A stretch of DNA of 64,000 nt. Source: Methylocella tundrae. GTDB taxonomy: Bacteria; Pseudomonadota; Alphaproteobacteria; Rhizobiales; Beijerinckiaceae. The notes beneath the pieces were generated by a model. It saw only the letters and a list, made by a program, of their open reading frames with translations, did not search any database and was not told the origin of the DNA. How positions within the stretch are numbered: the stretch's first letter is position 1; each line of letters begins with the position of its first letter. Location: positions 62,001 to 126,000 of the forward strand of contig NZ_CABFMQ020000087.1 in NCBI RefSeq assembly GCF_901905185.1, read 5' to 3'. Shown here one piece after another: positions 34,988 through 43,023 of the stretch. Both the position numbers and the translations under genes were made by a program.

Positions 34988-35641
34988 TCACCTGGAACGG
35001 CGCGGCGCTCTTTCCAGCAAGTTCCATTCGCCGGCGCGGATATTGCCAAAAACTTTGCAGGCCCATTCGATCTGAACATTCAAGATCGGGGCGGCGTTAT
35101 GGCTGACGAGATCGAAACGATCCTTGCTGACCCTTCGAATTGTCTTGAGATAACGCCTGCCATCGGTCAGACGCACGGCGGCTTCCCAACCATCGGCCTC
35201 GGTGCGGGTCTGCGCCACTTTCCAGCAGATAACGATGTCGCCTGGGTCATAGCGCGGCCACATACTGTCGCCGACGATCTCGAAGGCGACGGCGCCGTCC
35301 GGGACAGGATAAGGAATTTCGATCTCGGCGAAGCCTTCCGGCGGCTCCTGCTCAAAATCGGCGTCGATGACCGCCCCGGCGCCAATGCGGCCGACCAGCC
35401 GCACGATATTTTTGGGTTCCGGCGCCGCTTCGGCATCGCCCTCCCCCGTCAAAAGCCAGGCGGCGCTCGTCTCGAATGCGCGTGCGTAGCGTTCAGCGAT
35501 CGCAAGCCGCAGGCCGCGCTCGCCGTTCTCATGGCTGCGGTAGGTATTCTCGTTCCAGCCGAAGGCGCGCGCCGCATCCGTCGCATTCTCAAAGCCCGCA
35601 TTACGCCGGGCGATCGCCAATCGATCGTGAGGTTCTTCCAT
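34988..35641 (-). CDS. HTH-XRE/S24 peptidase-type repressor (LexA/CI-like)
   Basis: A 217-residue repressor. The N-terminal XRE-like helix-turn-helix (ARRNAGFENATDAARAFGWNENTYRSHENG) recognises DNA. The C-terminal S24 domain has the nucleophile Ser126 in VGDSMWPRYDPGD and the general base Lys166 in GRRYLKTIRR. An Ala-Gly pair (88-89, in GRIGAGAV) is a plausible self-cleavage site. Such proteins are inactivated by RecA-stimulated autolysis. No phage genes surround it, so it appears to be a chromosomal regulator. A near-perfect palindrome lies 13 bases before its start. Confidence 0.87.
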   Translation of the reverse strand: MEEPHDRLAIARRNAGFENATDAARAFGWNENTYRSHENGERGLRLAIAERYARAFETSAAWLLTGEGDAEAAPEPKNIVRLVGRIGAGAVIDADFEQEPPEGFAEIEIPYPVPDGAVAFEIVGDSMWPRYDPGDIVICWKVAQTRTEADGWEAAVRLTDGRRYLKTIRRVSKDRFDLVSHNAAPILNVQIEWACKVFGNIRAGEWNLLERAPRRSR

Positions 35642-35653
35642 GCCTCACATATA

Positions 35654-35667
35654 ACAATACGTGTTGT
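35654..35667. promoter_or_regulatory. Candidate operator of the S24 repressor
   Basis: ACAATACGTGTTGT is a 14-base dyad with six of seven pairs matching, placed immediately before the repressor ATG in an AT-rich promoter-like stretch. A related half-site (AATACACG) lies 13 bases beyond it, and GTGTTGT recurs in the gap before the next gene down. Autorepression is likely but inferred. Confidence 0.45.
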
Positions 35668-35757
35668 ACCTTGCTACCGTAATACACGATTTGAGGTCCG
35701 TCCGGATCCAAAACCCTTGAATCTGCCCGGTTTCACGCAAGCCTCGTCAACGATTCT

Positions 35758-36852
35758 CTATTCGATGACGATTTTGGGCGGGGCGCGCATAGTCCCCCCC
35801 TTCTCGAGCCTGGCCTTGATCTGGCTCGCGATGTCTCGGTAGACCTTGGCGTGAGGGCCCTCCGGGTCGGTCGCCACGACCGGGCGCCCCGAATCGGAAC
35901 GCTCGCGAATGTCCATATGCAGCGGCACTTCGCCGAGAAACGGCGCGCCGTCGCGCTCCGCCTCGCGCCTCGCGCCGCCGTGATTGAAAATGTCGGACCG
36001 TCCGCCGCAATGAGGGCAGATGAAATAGCTCATGTTTTCGACGATGCCGAGGACTGGCACCTCGACCTTGTTGAACATGGCGATGCCGCGCCGGGCGTCG
36101 ATCAAGGCGAGATCCTGCGGCGTCGATACGATGACCGCGCCGGCGAGCGGCACGTTCTGCGCAAGGGTCAGTTGCGCGTCTCCCGTGCCGGGCGGCATGT
36201 CGACGACAAGGCAGTCAAGTTCGCCCCATGCGACGTCGCGAAGCAACTGCTGGATGGCGCCCATGACCATCGGCCCGCGCCAGATCATCGCATCGTCTTC
36301 CGCAACGAGAAAGCCGATCGACATCGCCTTGACGCCATAGGCCTCGAGCGGGGTCATGACGCGCCCTTCGGAATGGGGCCTGCCGCTGAGGCCGAGCAGG
36401 CGCGGCAGGGACGGCCCGTAAATGTCGGCGTCAAGGATGCCGATGCGCCAGCCGAGAGCGGCGAGACTTAGCGCCAGATTGACGGCGGTCGTTGATTTGC
36501 CAACGCCCCCTTTGCCGGAGGCGATCGCGATAATGTTGGCGACGCCAGGGATGCCGATTGTGCGCGCGGCCGGCGCCTTGGCGGGGCCAGGCGGCGCTTT
36601 CGGCGGCGCGCGGTCGGCGGTGAGGCTGACGAGCGCGCTGCTGACGCCGCTTATTTTTCTGAGCGCGATTTCGGCGGCCGCGCGCATCGGCTCCATCGCA
36701 GCCGCGCGCGCCGGATCGATCGCAATCGAGACATAAACCTTGCCGTCCCGGATCGAGACGCCGGAGACCGCCCCCGATTCCGGCAAAGGGGTCCTGCCAT
36801 CGGGTCCCGGCACAGCCCGCAGCGCCGTCAGTACGTCTTGCTCGCTGGCCAT
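35758..36852 (-). CDS. apbC: Mrp/NBP35 family Fe-S cluster carrier ATPase
   Basis: A 364-residue cytosolic P-loop protein that binds and transfers [4Fe-4S] clusters. Residues 1 to about 80 are a DUF59/MIP18-like domain, then a Pro/Ala linker, then the deviant Walker A GKGGVGKSTTAVN, switch I-like DADIYGPSLP and the cluster-binding CPHCGG. Family length and order are normal. It could assist maturation of Fe-S proteins such as MoaA and CysH encoded nearby, which is inference. Confidence 0.94.
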   Translation of the reverse strand: MASEQDVLTALRAVPGPDGRTPLPESGAVSGVSIRDGKVYVSIAIDPARAAAMEPMRAAAEIALRKISGVSSALVSLTADRAPPKAPPGPAKAPAARTIGIPGVANIIAIASGKGGVGKSTTAVNLALSLAALGWRIGILDADIYGPSLPRLLGLSGRPHSEGRVMTPLEAYGVKAMSIGFLVAEDDAMIWRGPMVMGAIQQLLRDVAWGELDCLVVDMPPGTGDAQLTLAQNVPLAGAVIVSTPQDLALIDARRGIAMFNKVEVPVLGIVENMSYFICPHCGGRSDIFNHGGARREAERDGAPFLGEVPLHMDIRERSDSGRPVVATDPEGPHAKVYRDIASQIKARLEKGGTMRAPPKIVIE

Positions 36853-37002
36853 TCCGTTCTTTCTCCGTCAATCCACGCCGACTGAAGGATCGGCGCCCTT
36901 TCGAAGTTTGCTATAGGCGATTGACCGGTCTCATTCAATCACGGCGCGACGCCAGTTGAAGAGGCTTGTCCTGCCCTTGTTTTGGACACGCCAAGTGAGT
37001 TC

Positions 37003-37008
37003 TATATA
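37003..37008 (+). promoter_or_regulatory. Probable -10 element before the solute-binding protein gene
   Basis: TATATA lies 11 bases before the first ATG of the frame; TTTTGG sits 17 bases upstream of it as a weak -35. If used, transcription would begin only a few bases before that ATG, leaving no room for a ribosome site there. This supports a start further in. Confidence 0.4.
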
Positions 37009-37084
37009 GTCCCGCCCGATGCGGCCGCGAGCCTCAAGAAGCGCGCCGCTGAGCCTTATCACTTCCATTCCAAGGAGAACGCCC

Positions 37085-37921
37085 CTGCCCGCGCGCGATC
37101 CCTTTCGCCTTGATCCTGGCGGATCCTCCGCATATTCGCGCCTGCTCCAGATAATCGCGGCCCTCGCCGCCCTGCTTGTGTTTCTGGCGCCGTCCGGCAC
37201 AAAAGCGCAGGAGCAGGTCTGGACGGAGATCAAAATCGCCAGCGAGGGGGCGAGGCCTCCCTATAATTATCTTGACGCCAACAATGAACTCGCCGGATTC
37301 GAAATCGATCTCGGACGCGATCTCTGCGCGCGCATGAAGGTGACCTGCCGCTTCGTGACGCAGGACTGGGACGGGCTCATTCCGGGGCTCCTCAACCATC
37401 AATATGATGCGATCATGGCCGCGCTCGAAATCACCGACGAGGGGCGTGAGAAGATCAGCTTTACGAGGCCTTATATTCGCATGCCTTCAGCTTTCATGGC
37501 GTCCAGGCAGAGCAGCATCACGAATACGACTCCGGACGGCCTCGTCGGCAAAACGATCGGCGTCGAATCGGGCGGCGCTCATGAGAGCTATCTCGATGAG
37601 GTCTACAAGCGATCCGACATCCGCCCCTATGCGACCCTCGAGGAAGCCATTCTCGACCTCGCAGAGGGCCGTCTCGATCTCGTCATCGGCGATAAGGACG
37701 CCCTTGTCGATTTTCTGAAAAGCCGCAAAGAAGGGCAATGTTGCAGGCTGGTCGCCGACGCTCCGCATGATCCGGCCTTTTTTGGCGACGGCATCGGCAT
37801 CGGCCTGCGCAAACAGGACGTCGATCTGAAAGCGATGTTCGAGAAGGCGCTCGACGAGAGCATGGCCGACGGCTCCTTCGCGCGGATTCGGGAAAAGTAT
37901 TTCGACTACAAGATCAACTGA
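37085..37921 (+). CDS. Family 3 ABC transporter substrate-binding protein (orphan)
   Basis: A periplasmic binding protein of the polar amino-acid type. It has a signal segment (LLQIIAALAALLVFLAPSGTKAQ), then the SBP_bac_3 order: EGARPPYNYLDANNELAGFEIDL, the DWDGLIPGL segment, the ITDEGREKISFTRPY motif and DLVIGDKDAL. No permease or ATPase gene is adjacent. The start is unusual: AAGGAG stands 7 bases before an in-frame CTG, while the only upstream ATG (37019) is almost at the transcription start. I place the start at CTG, with moderate certainty; the protein identity is firm. Confidence 0.82.
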   Translation: MPARDPFRLDPGGSSAYSRLLQIIAALAALLVFLAPSGTKAQEQVWTEIKIASEGARPPYNYLDANNELAGFEIDLGRDLCARMKVTCRFVTQDWDGLIPGLLNHQYDAIMAALEITDEGREKISFTRPYIRMPSAFMASRQSSITNTTPDGLVGKTIGVESGGAHESYLDEVYKRSDIRPYATLEEAILDLAEGRLDLVIGDKDALVDFLKSRKEGQCCRLVADAPHDPAFFGDGIGIGLRKQDVDLKAMFEKALDESMADGSFARIREKYFDYKIN

Positions 37922-38044
37922 CCACCGATCCGTGAATGAAAAGCGCGGCGCGGCGCTTGAGACGAAGCCGCAAAAAGGGCTAGATCGTTGCAGGATCGAA
38001 ACCTCGGGCCGGCTTACGTCCCGCGCGGCAAAGGATGGATGGCA

Positions 38045-38917
38045 ATGGCGAACATCGGGTTCCTTGGTCTTGGCGTCATGGGCTATCCGATGGCCGGGCA
38101 TCTTCAAAGGAAAGGCCACGCGGTCACCGTCTATAACCGCACGGCCGCCCGCGCTCAGAAATGGGTCGCGGAATTCGGCGGCGCGGATGCGGCGACGCCC
38201 AGGGCCGCCGCGGAGGGACAGGAATTTGTTTTCGCCTGCGTCGGAAATGACGATGATCTGCGCAGCGTCGCGCTCGGCGAGAACGGCGCCTTCGCAGGCC
38301 TTGCGCGAGGCGCGGTCTTCGTCGATCACACCACCGCTTCGGCGGCGGTCGCGCGCGAACTCCACGCGATCGCCAAGCAGAACGGCAACGGTTTCATCGA
38401 CGCGCCGGTGTCGGGCGGCCAAGCCGGCGCCGAGAATGGCGCGCTCTCCGTAATGTGCGGCGGCGACCCCGACATTTATACGCGCGTTGAACCGGTCATT
38501 TCCGCCTACGCCAAGGCTTCGCGGCTGATGGGACCGTCAGGCTCCGGCCAGCTGACCAAGATGGTCAATCAGATCTGCATTGCCGGACTCGTCGAGGGCC
38601 TCGCCGAAGGTCTTCACTTTGCCAAACGCGCCGGACTCGACGCAGCCGCCGTCATCGAGGTGATTTCCAAGGGCGCGGCGCAGTCCTGGCAAATGGAGAA
38701 CCGCTCCAAAACGATGATCGAGGGCAAATTCGATTTCGGCTTCGCCGTTGACTGGATGAGAAAGGACCTCGCGATCTGTCTTGAAGAGGCGCGCCGCAAT
38801 GGCGCCAGCCTGCCGGCGGCGGCGCTGATCGACCAGTTCTATGCGGAAGTGCAGACCATGGGCGGTTCGCGATGGGACACGTCGAGCCTCATCGCGCGCC
38901 TCGAACGGTCGCGATGA
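38045..38917 (+). CDS. NAD(P)-dependent beta-hydroxyacid dehydrogenase
   Basis: A 290-residue enzyme of the 3-hydroxyisobutyrate dehydrogenase/tartronate semialdehyde reductase family. The Rossmann loop GFLGLGVMGYPMAGHL opens the protein, DAPVSGGQAGAENG binds the substrate carboxylate, and the catalytic Lys lies in GSGQLTKMVNQ. Such enzymes interconvert short hydroxyacids and semialdehydes; the exact substrate is open. AAAGGA is 9 bases before the chosen ATG; another ATG lies two codons earlier. Confidence 0.9.
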   Translation: MANIGFLGLGVMGYPMAGHLQRKGHAVTVYNRTAARAQKWVAEFGGADAATPRAAAEGQEFVFACVGNDDDLRSVALGENGAFAGLARGAVFVDHTTASAAVARELHAIAKQNGNGFIDAPVSGGQAGAENGALSVMCGGDPDIYTRVEPVISAYAKASRLMGPSGSGQLTKMVNQICIAGLVEGLAEGLHFAKRAGLDAAAVIEVISKGAAQSWQMENRSKTMIEGKFDFGFAVDWMRKDLAICLEEARRNGASLPAAALIDQFYAEVQTMGGSRWDTSSLIARLERSR

Positions 38918-38988
38918 ACGAGCCGCCAACGCAACTTTAGACAACAGAGCGCGTTTGCTTCCGGCAATTCAAATTTGCGAGGCGGCCT

Positions 38989-39276
38989 ATGCATATTCTC
39001 TACATCATTCTTATTGGATTTGTGGCCGGCCTGATCGCCCGTTTTCTGGCGCCTGGGCCTTACAATCCATCTGGCTTTATCATGACGGTGGTGCTCGGCA
39101 TCATTGGCGCTTTCGTCGCGACATGGCTCGGGCAGACAATTGGCTGGTACAGGCTCGATCAAGGCGCGGGACTGATCGGCGCGACCATCGGCGCGGTCAT
39201 CGTGCTTTTCATCTGGCATGTCATCAAGCGCAACACGGATTCGGTTGGCCCGGAGGGCGGTAGACGCTGGCTGTAG
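38989..39276 (+). CDS. GlsB/YeaQ/YmgE family stress-response membrane protein
   Basis: A 95-residue protein with three hydrophobic helices. Family marks are IGFVAGLIARFLAPGP at the start, GLIGATIGAVIVL in the last helix and a conserved glycine-rich pattern between. Members (transglycosylase-associated proteins) are commonly stress-induced and of unknown mechanism. A GAGG-type site lies upstream of the ATG. It stands alone. Confidence 0.87.
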   Translation: MHILYIILIGFVAGLIARFLAPGPYNPSGFIMTVVLGIIGAFVATWLGQTIGWYRLDQGAGLIGATIGAVIVLFIWHVIKRNTDSVGPEGGRRWL

Positions 39277-39309
39277 AATCTTGGAGCCAGCAGCGGCCTT
39301 CTGATGTTG

Positions 39310-39345
39310 AAAAATCCCGTCTGACTCGTGCGACTCGGACGGGAT
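39310..39345 (-). terminator. Rho-independent terminator of the molybdoenzyme operon
   Basis: On the reverse strand ATCCCGTC and GACGGGAT form an exact 8-pair stem, with further partial pairing inside, followed by a short T-run (TTTTC). It lies 66 bases after the stop of the molybdoenzyme gene, in the correct direction. Confidence 0.7.
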
Positions 39346-39410
39346 CGGCGATGTCAGGCGTTGTTTGTTCCTGGCGCGAGCGCGTTCCGCCTAGTCGAAA
39401 ACGAAGCTCA

Positions 39411-40265
39411 TTAAATCCCTGCGTACCAGTCGTAGCCGCGATCTTCCCAATAGCCGCCCTTGCCACGCCCGATCCCGGCAAAGCTTTCTACAAGTTCGAT
39501 GCGCATGATGTATTTCGCCATCTTATAGCCGAGTTGACGTTCGACGCGAAGACGCAGCGGCGCGCCATGCGCGACGGGGAGAACGCGGTCGTTCATGTCA
39601 TAGGCGAGGATCGTCTGCGGGTGGCGCGCGTCGATGAGATCGATGGTCTCGTAGGAGTGCGTCGACGGGTCGTCGAGGGCGGCGCCTGTTTGCGGCGGCT
39701 GTTCATCTGGATCAGTTTCCTGATCGCTCTCGGCCTCGTTCGGGTTGCTCGCGGCCTCGTCGGCGCCAAGCCGGTCCGCGCAATAAAACGCGACATAGCG
39801 CGCCTGCGGCTTGACCCGAACCTCATCAAGCAGGGTCGATAACAAAACGCCCTTCCATTTGCCGATGCAACTCCAGCCTTCGACGCAATCATGCCGCGTG
39901 ATTTGCGTGCGCGATGGAAGCGCGCGAAGCTCATCCAGCGAATAATCGCGCGCCTTTTCCACAAGGCCCCCGACGTTCAGCTTCCATGAGGTGAACTGAT
40001 CGCGGACGAGTTCGCGATAGGACGGCGCCTTCGGATCGATCGATCCGTTGGCCCTGAAGTTCCTGGAAATCTCCGTTGCGGCAAACTCCGGCGCAAGACG
40101 ATCGGCGCCAATCAACAGGCGTTGCGCCTTGTAGCTCAACTCATTGACGCCATCGAAAACGTCTTGCGCCTGGTCCGATTCACTGATGCGATCACATCCG
40201 GCGAGCGCGACGCCAGCCGCGCCGATAAGGAATCCACGGCGATCCAGCCGGAAAAATCGTTTCAT
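39411..40265 (-). CDS. Periplasmic molybdopterin-dependent oxidoreductase (SUOX fold)
   Basis: A 284-residue exported enzyme with a twin-arginine-like leader (DRRGFLIGAAGVALAGC) that may also be a lipobox. The molybdopterin core is evident: TRHDCVEGWSCIGKWKG with the Mo-binding Cys, ending with GAPLRLRVERQLGYKMAKY. It would oxidise or reduce a small substrate, as MsrP or sulfite oxidase do, exchanging electrons with the membrane cytochrome encoded upstream. An acidic, Gln/Pro-rich insertion of about 35 residues (around 170-205, beginning GADEAASNPNEAES) interrupts the core after FYCADRL. The gene overlaps its partner by four bases. Confidence 0.88.
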   Translation of the reverse strand: MKRFFRLDRRGFLIGAAGVALAGCDRISESDQAQDVFDGVNELSYKAQRLLIGADRLAPEFAATEISRNFRANGSIDPKAPSYRELVRDQFTSWKLNVGGLVEKARDYSLDELRALPSRTQITRHDCVEGWSCIGKWKGVLLSTLLDEVRVKPQARYVAFYCADRLGADEAASNPNEAESDQETDPDEQPPQTGAALDDPSTHSYETIDLIDARHPQTILAYDMNDRVLPVAHGAPLRLRVERQLGYKMAKYIMRIELVESFAGIGRGKGGYWEDRGYDWYAGI

Positions 40266-41098
40266 CGATCCTCGCCTTCGACGGCGTATCGTCCGGTGAT
40301 CATCGAACGCAAATTATTGAGCGGTCCAGTCAGGATGACCATCGCAAGATGGATGATGACGAAAGCAACCAAACTGAACGCCAGAATGAAATGGACCGTG
40401 CGCGCGCTCTGCCGGCCGCCGAACAACGCGGGCAGCCACGGCGCCGCGGCGTCCATACCCGGCGACATGGCAAGGCCTGCGAGCACTATGACGGGCAGCA
40501 CGAGAAACAGAATGACGGCGTAAGCCAATTTTTGCAGGGGGTTGTAGCGCAGCGCCTCCTCACCCTTGCTGAAGCGCAGCCGCGCATGCTCGATGATGCT
40601 TTTCGGGATGGCCCGAAGATCGCGCCATGCTGGTGCGACATCCTTGCGAAGATGTCCGCTTGCGAGTCCATAGATGAGCGCGAGAACGCCATTGGCGACA
40701 AGCAGCCAGGCGAAACTAAAATGCCAGCGGCGGCCGGTCGCAAGGTCCTGATAGGAAGGAAGCGTGAGCGCTGGCGGAAAGGCGCGCTCGAGAGGTTCTC
40801 CCTCCCCCTTGAAAAGACCTAGAAGTCCCGTCGTGTCGAATGTGCGGCCAAGGATTGTCGTCTCACCGCGCGTCGCGTCGGCATTGGACGCGATCTGTAA
40901 AATCGGATGATCGAATCTCGACTTGCTTCCGAGATAGAGCGCTGGATGCGCATTGAAGATTTGAAGGCCGCTCATGAACAAAATGCTCAGACAGAGCACA
41001 TTGATCCAATGCGTCAGGCGAATGAAAACGCTATGGCGGTAGACAATGCGCCGCTTCCGGGCGGCGCGCCGAACCTGCGTCAGAGAAGCGTCTGTCAT
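40262..41098 (-). CDS. Membrane cytochrome b partner of the molybdoenzyme
   Basis: A 278-residue cytochrome b/b6-like protein of the thiosulfate-reductase/formate-dehydrogenase gamma type. Helix histidines suited to haem b are seen in RLTHWINVLCL, RRWHFSFAWLL, ARTVHFILAF and IIHLAMVIL. It would connect the periplasmic molybdoenzyme to quinone. The start is the Met of MTDASLT; a longer frame reaches back over the likely promoter. First gene of a two-gene operon. Confidence 0.87.
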   Translation of the reverse strand: MTDASLTQVRRAARKRRIVYRHSVFIRLTHWINVLCLSILFMSGLQIFNAHPALYLGSKSRFDHPILQIASNADATRGETTILGRTFDTTGLLGLFKGEGEPLERAFPPALTLPSYQDLATGRRWHFSFAWLLVANGVLALIYGLASGHLRKDVAPAWRDLRAIPKSIIEHARLRFSKGEEALRYNPLQKLAYAVILFLVLPVIVLAGLAMSPGMDAAAPWLPALFGGRQSARTVHFILAFSLVAFVIIHLAMVILTGPLNNLRSMITGRYAVEGEDR

Positions 41099-41133
41099 GG
41101 TTTCGTTCGGCGCGTTGGCGATGCCCCTATAAA

Positions 41134-41160
41134 TACGCCCGAAGACGCCAGAAAGGTTAC
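41134..41160 (-). promoter_or_regulatory. ECF-sigma-like promoter of the molybdoenzyme operon
   Basis: Reverse-strand GTAACC, 17 bases, then CGTA, ending 36 bases before the cytochrome start. GTAACC with a CG-type -10 resembles what I recall for the Caulobacter SigF (EcfF) regulon, which includes a YedY/MsrP-like sulfite-oxidase-type gene. The spacing differs by one from that memory (N16). No sigma gene is in the window. Confidence 0.4.
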
Positions 41161-41252
41161 GTCTCTCGAAAAAAAGATTTCCTTTCCCGGAATTTCTGAA
41201 ACAAATATCTCGACCGGGGCGCAAGGCTCCGGCTTATTGGGAGGTAGAGCCA

Positions 41253-41441
41253 ATGCGAAATCTCATGTTTCTCGTGACGGCGACTTGTTTTCTTGGCGCC
41301 CAGGCTGTGACTGCGGCGCCAATTCCGGCCGCTGGCGTGACGACTATCTCCAGCGACGAGGGCCTCATCGTCAAAACCGCATATCACAAGCATAAGAACA
41401 TGAAAAAGGTTCATAAGGCGCAAGGAAAGGGGTCAAAGTAA
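41253..41441 (+). CDS. Small secreted Lys/His-rich peptide
   Basis: A 62-residue product with a clear signal peptide (MRNLMFLVTATCFLGAQAVTAA, cleavage after AVTAA). The mature 40 residues end in a very basic tail (YHKHKNMKKVHKAQGKGSK). GGGAGGT precedes the ATG. It is divergent from the cytochrome-molybdoenzyme operon. I do not recognise the family; a metal- or anion-binding role is only a guess. Confidence 0.65.
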   Translation: MRNLMFLVTATCFLGAQAVTAAPIPAAGVTTISSDEGLIVKTAYHKHKNMKKVHKAQGKGSK

Positions 41442-41498
41442 TTTAGCTTTGCGCCCGACCTTAAGGTCATCCTGCCAAACACAAAATAGTTTCAAAGG

Positions 41499-41528
41499 CC
41501 GGGGGCGGACGGCAACGACCGCCCCCGG
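41499..41528. terminator. Strong hairpin between convergent genes
   Basis: CCGGGGGCGG and CCGCCCCCGG are exact 10-base arms around a 10-base loop. It lies 58 bases after the secreted-peptide gene and directly beside the ClC stop. Neither side has a good T-run, so a bidirectional terminator is likely but not proven. Confidence 0.6.
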
Positions 41529-41529
41529 A

Positions 41530-42900
41530 TCAAGAGCCGCCGCCGAAGTTTTGCTTTTGCGGATCCTGCGCCATTCGGCTCGGCGATGGGCTCCCATCTC
41601 CCGCGGCCTCGTCCGCAGCCGGCGTCAAGAAAACCTGCGACAGCGCGCGATAAATGCTCTCGGGACAGACAAGTTTCGACGTCGTATTGGCGATGAGCGC
41701 AGTGGCCATCAATGGAATGATCATGGCGTGGTTTTGCGTCATCTCCGCCACGATGACGAATGATGTGATCGGCGTTTGCACAACGCCTGTCAGATAGGCG
41801 ACCATTCCCAACAGCGCCAGAGCGCCTATCGGAACGGATTGGAACAGAATATGAAGGTCAGCGCCAAGGCCGGCGCCGACCGCGAGCGAGGGCGCAAAAA
41901 GCCCGCCTGGAATGCCGCTGATCGAGGAGAACAGCGTGCTCAGCAGTTTGAGCGCGCCGAACGAGGCGGGAAGCGTCGCCGTCGCATGCACGATGGAGCG
42001 GGCCTCGGCATAGCCCGTGCCGTAAACCGTATCAGCCGAGGCGAAGCCGCAGAGGGCGACGCAAAATCCGCATGCCATTGCAAAAGCGATCGGGCGGCGT
42101 TTGGTGAAGGCCCTTGGAAGGCCGGTTGAAAATGCGATGACAATGCGGCTGAATAGGCCGCCTGCGAGGCCGCCAGCGATCCCGCAAAGAGGCACGATCA
42201 GCCAGCTTCGTCCGAGCGGCAGAGTTTCCGCGGTTGAGCCAAAATAGGCGTAATCGCCCATGATCGCGAGCGACGTGATGCCCGCGGCGATGACGCAACC
42301 GATGATCAGTCCGCTCGTCCGGGCCTCGAAAGACTGGCTCAGTTCCTCAATGCCGAAAACAATTCCGGCGAGCGGCGTATTGAAAGCCGCGGCGATGCCC
42401 GCCGCGCCTCCTGCGAGCAGGAGCCCGACCTGATAGCCGGCTGGCGCCCAACGCCCAAACGCCGCCATGATCGACGCCCCGACCTGAACCGTCGGACCTT
42501 CGCGTCCGATCGACGCCCCGCCGGCGAGGCCGAGCATCATGACGATCACCTTGCCCGCCGCGATCTTCAATGAAACGAGAGCGCTGCGGTCCTCGGAATC
42601 ATGCAACTCTGTCGCGGCGATGACCTGCGGAATGCCGCTGCCTTGCGAATTGGGAAAGGCCTTTCGGGCCAGAAAGGCGCAGAACCCAAAGATGCTTGGC
42701 GTGACGATGAAGGCGGCATAGGGCGTAAGCTCAAGAATGCGATGAAAAATCATTTGCGCTGGCTCGGCCAGCGCGGCCATCAACATCGCTGCGCCACCGA
42801 CGCAGAGGCCGCCCATCAAGAAAAGCGTTCGATGCATCAAACGCTTGAAAGCGGTTTGCGAGCGTCCAATGGAAGGGATCGGGCGGTTGGATGTTGGCAT
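41530..42900 (-). CDS. ClC family H+/Cl- exchange transporter
   Basis: A 456-residue inner-membrane dimeric chloride transporter. Selectivity motifs are present: GSGIPQV, GREGPTVQVGA with the external gating Glu, and GLFAPSLAVGAG. The internal proton glutamate is also kept (AGIVFGIEELSQ), which points to an exchanger rather than a channel. No C-terminal CBS domains are seen. It is convergent with the secreted-peptide gene and may help acid resistance. Confidence 0.92.
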   Translation of the reverse strand: MPTSNRPIPSIGRSQTAFKRLMHRTLFLMGGLCVGGAAMLMAALAEPAQMIFHRILELTPYAAFIVTPSIFGFCAFLARKAFPNSQGSGIPQVIAATELHDSEDRSALVSLKIAAGKVIVMMLGLAGGASIGREGPTVQVGASIMAAFGRWAPAGYQVGLLLAGGAAGIAAAFNTPLAGIVFGIEELSQSFEARTSGLIIGCVIAAGITSLAIMGDYAYFGSTAETLPLGRSWLIVPLCGIAGGLAGGLFSRIVIAFSTGLPRAFTKRRPIAFAMACGFCVALCGFASADTVYGTGYAEARSIVHATATLPASFGALKLLSTLFSSISGIPGGLFAPSLAVGAGLGADLHILFQSVPIGALALLGMVAYLTGVVQTPITSFVIVAEMTQNHAMIIPLMATALIANTTSKLVCPESIYRALSQVFLTPAADEAAGDGSPSPSRMAQDPQKQNFGGGS

Positions 42901-43023
42901 CGGCAGCCTGGTCTATCTCGATTTCAAGGTTCTACCTTGTAATGCTTTAAGCGGGCCTTGCGCCGCCCGCCACACTGGGATGAGCCGCGAAACTGCGGCA
43001 AATCGGACAGGTAGAGGCGCGGC

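Noticed and set aside
34554..35700. Prophage remnant around the CI-like repressor
   Set aside because: Flanking genes are moaA and apbC; no structural, lysis or replication genes of phage type are present.
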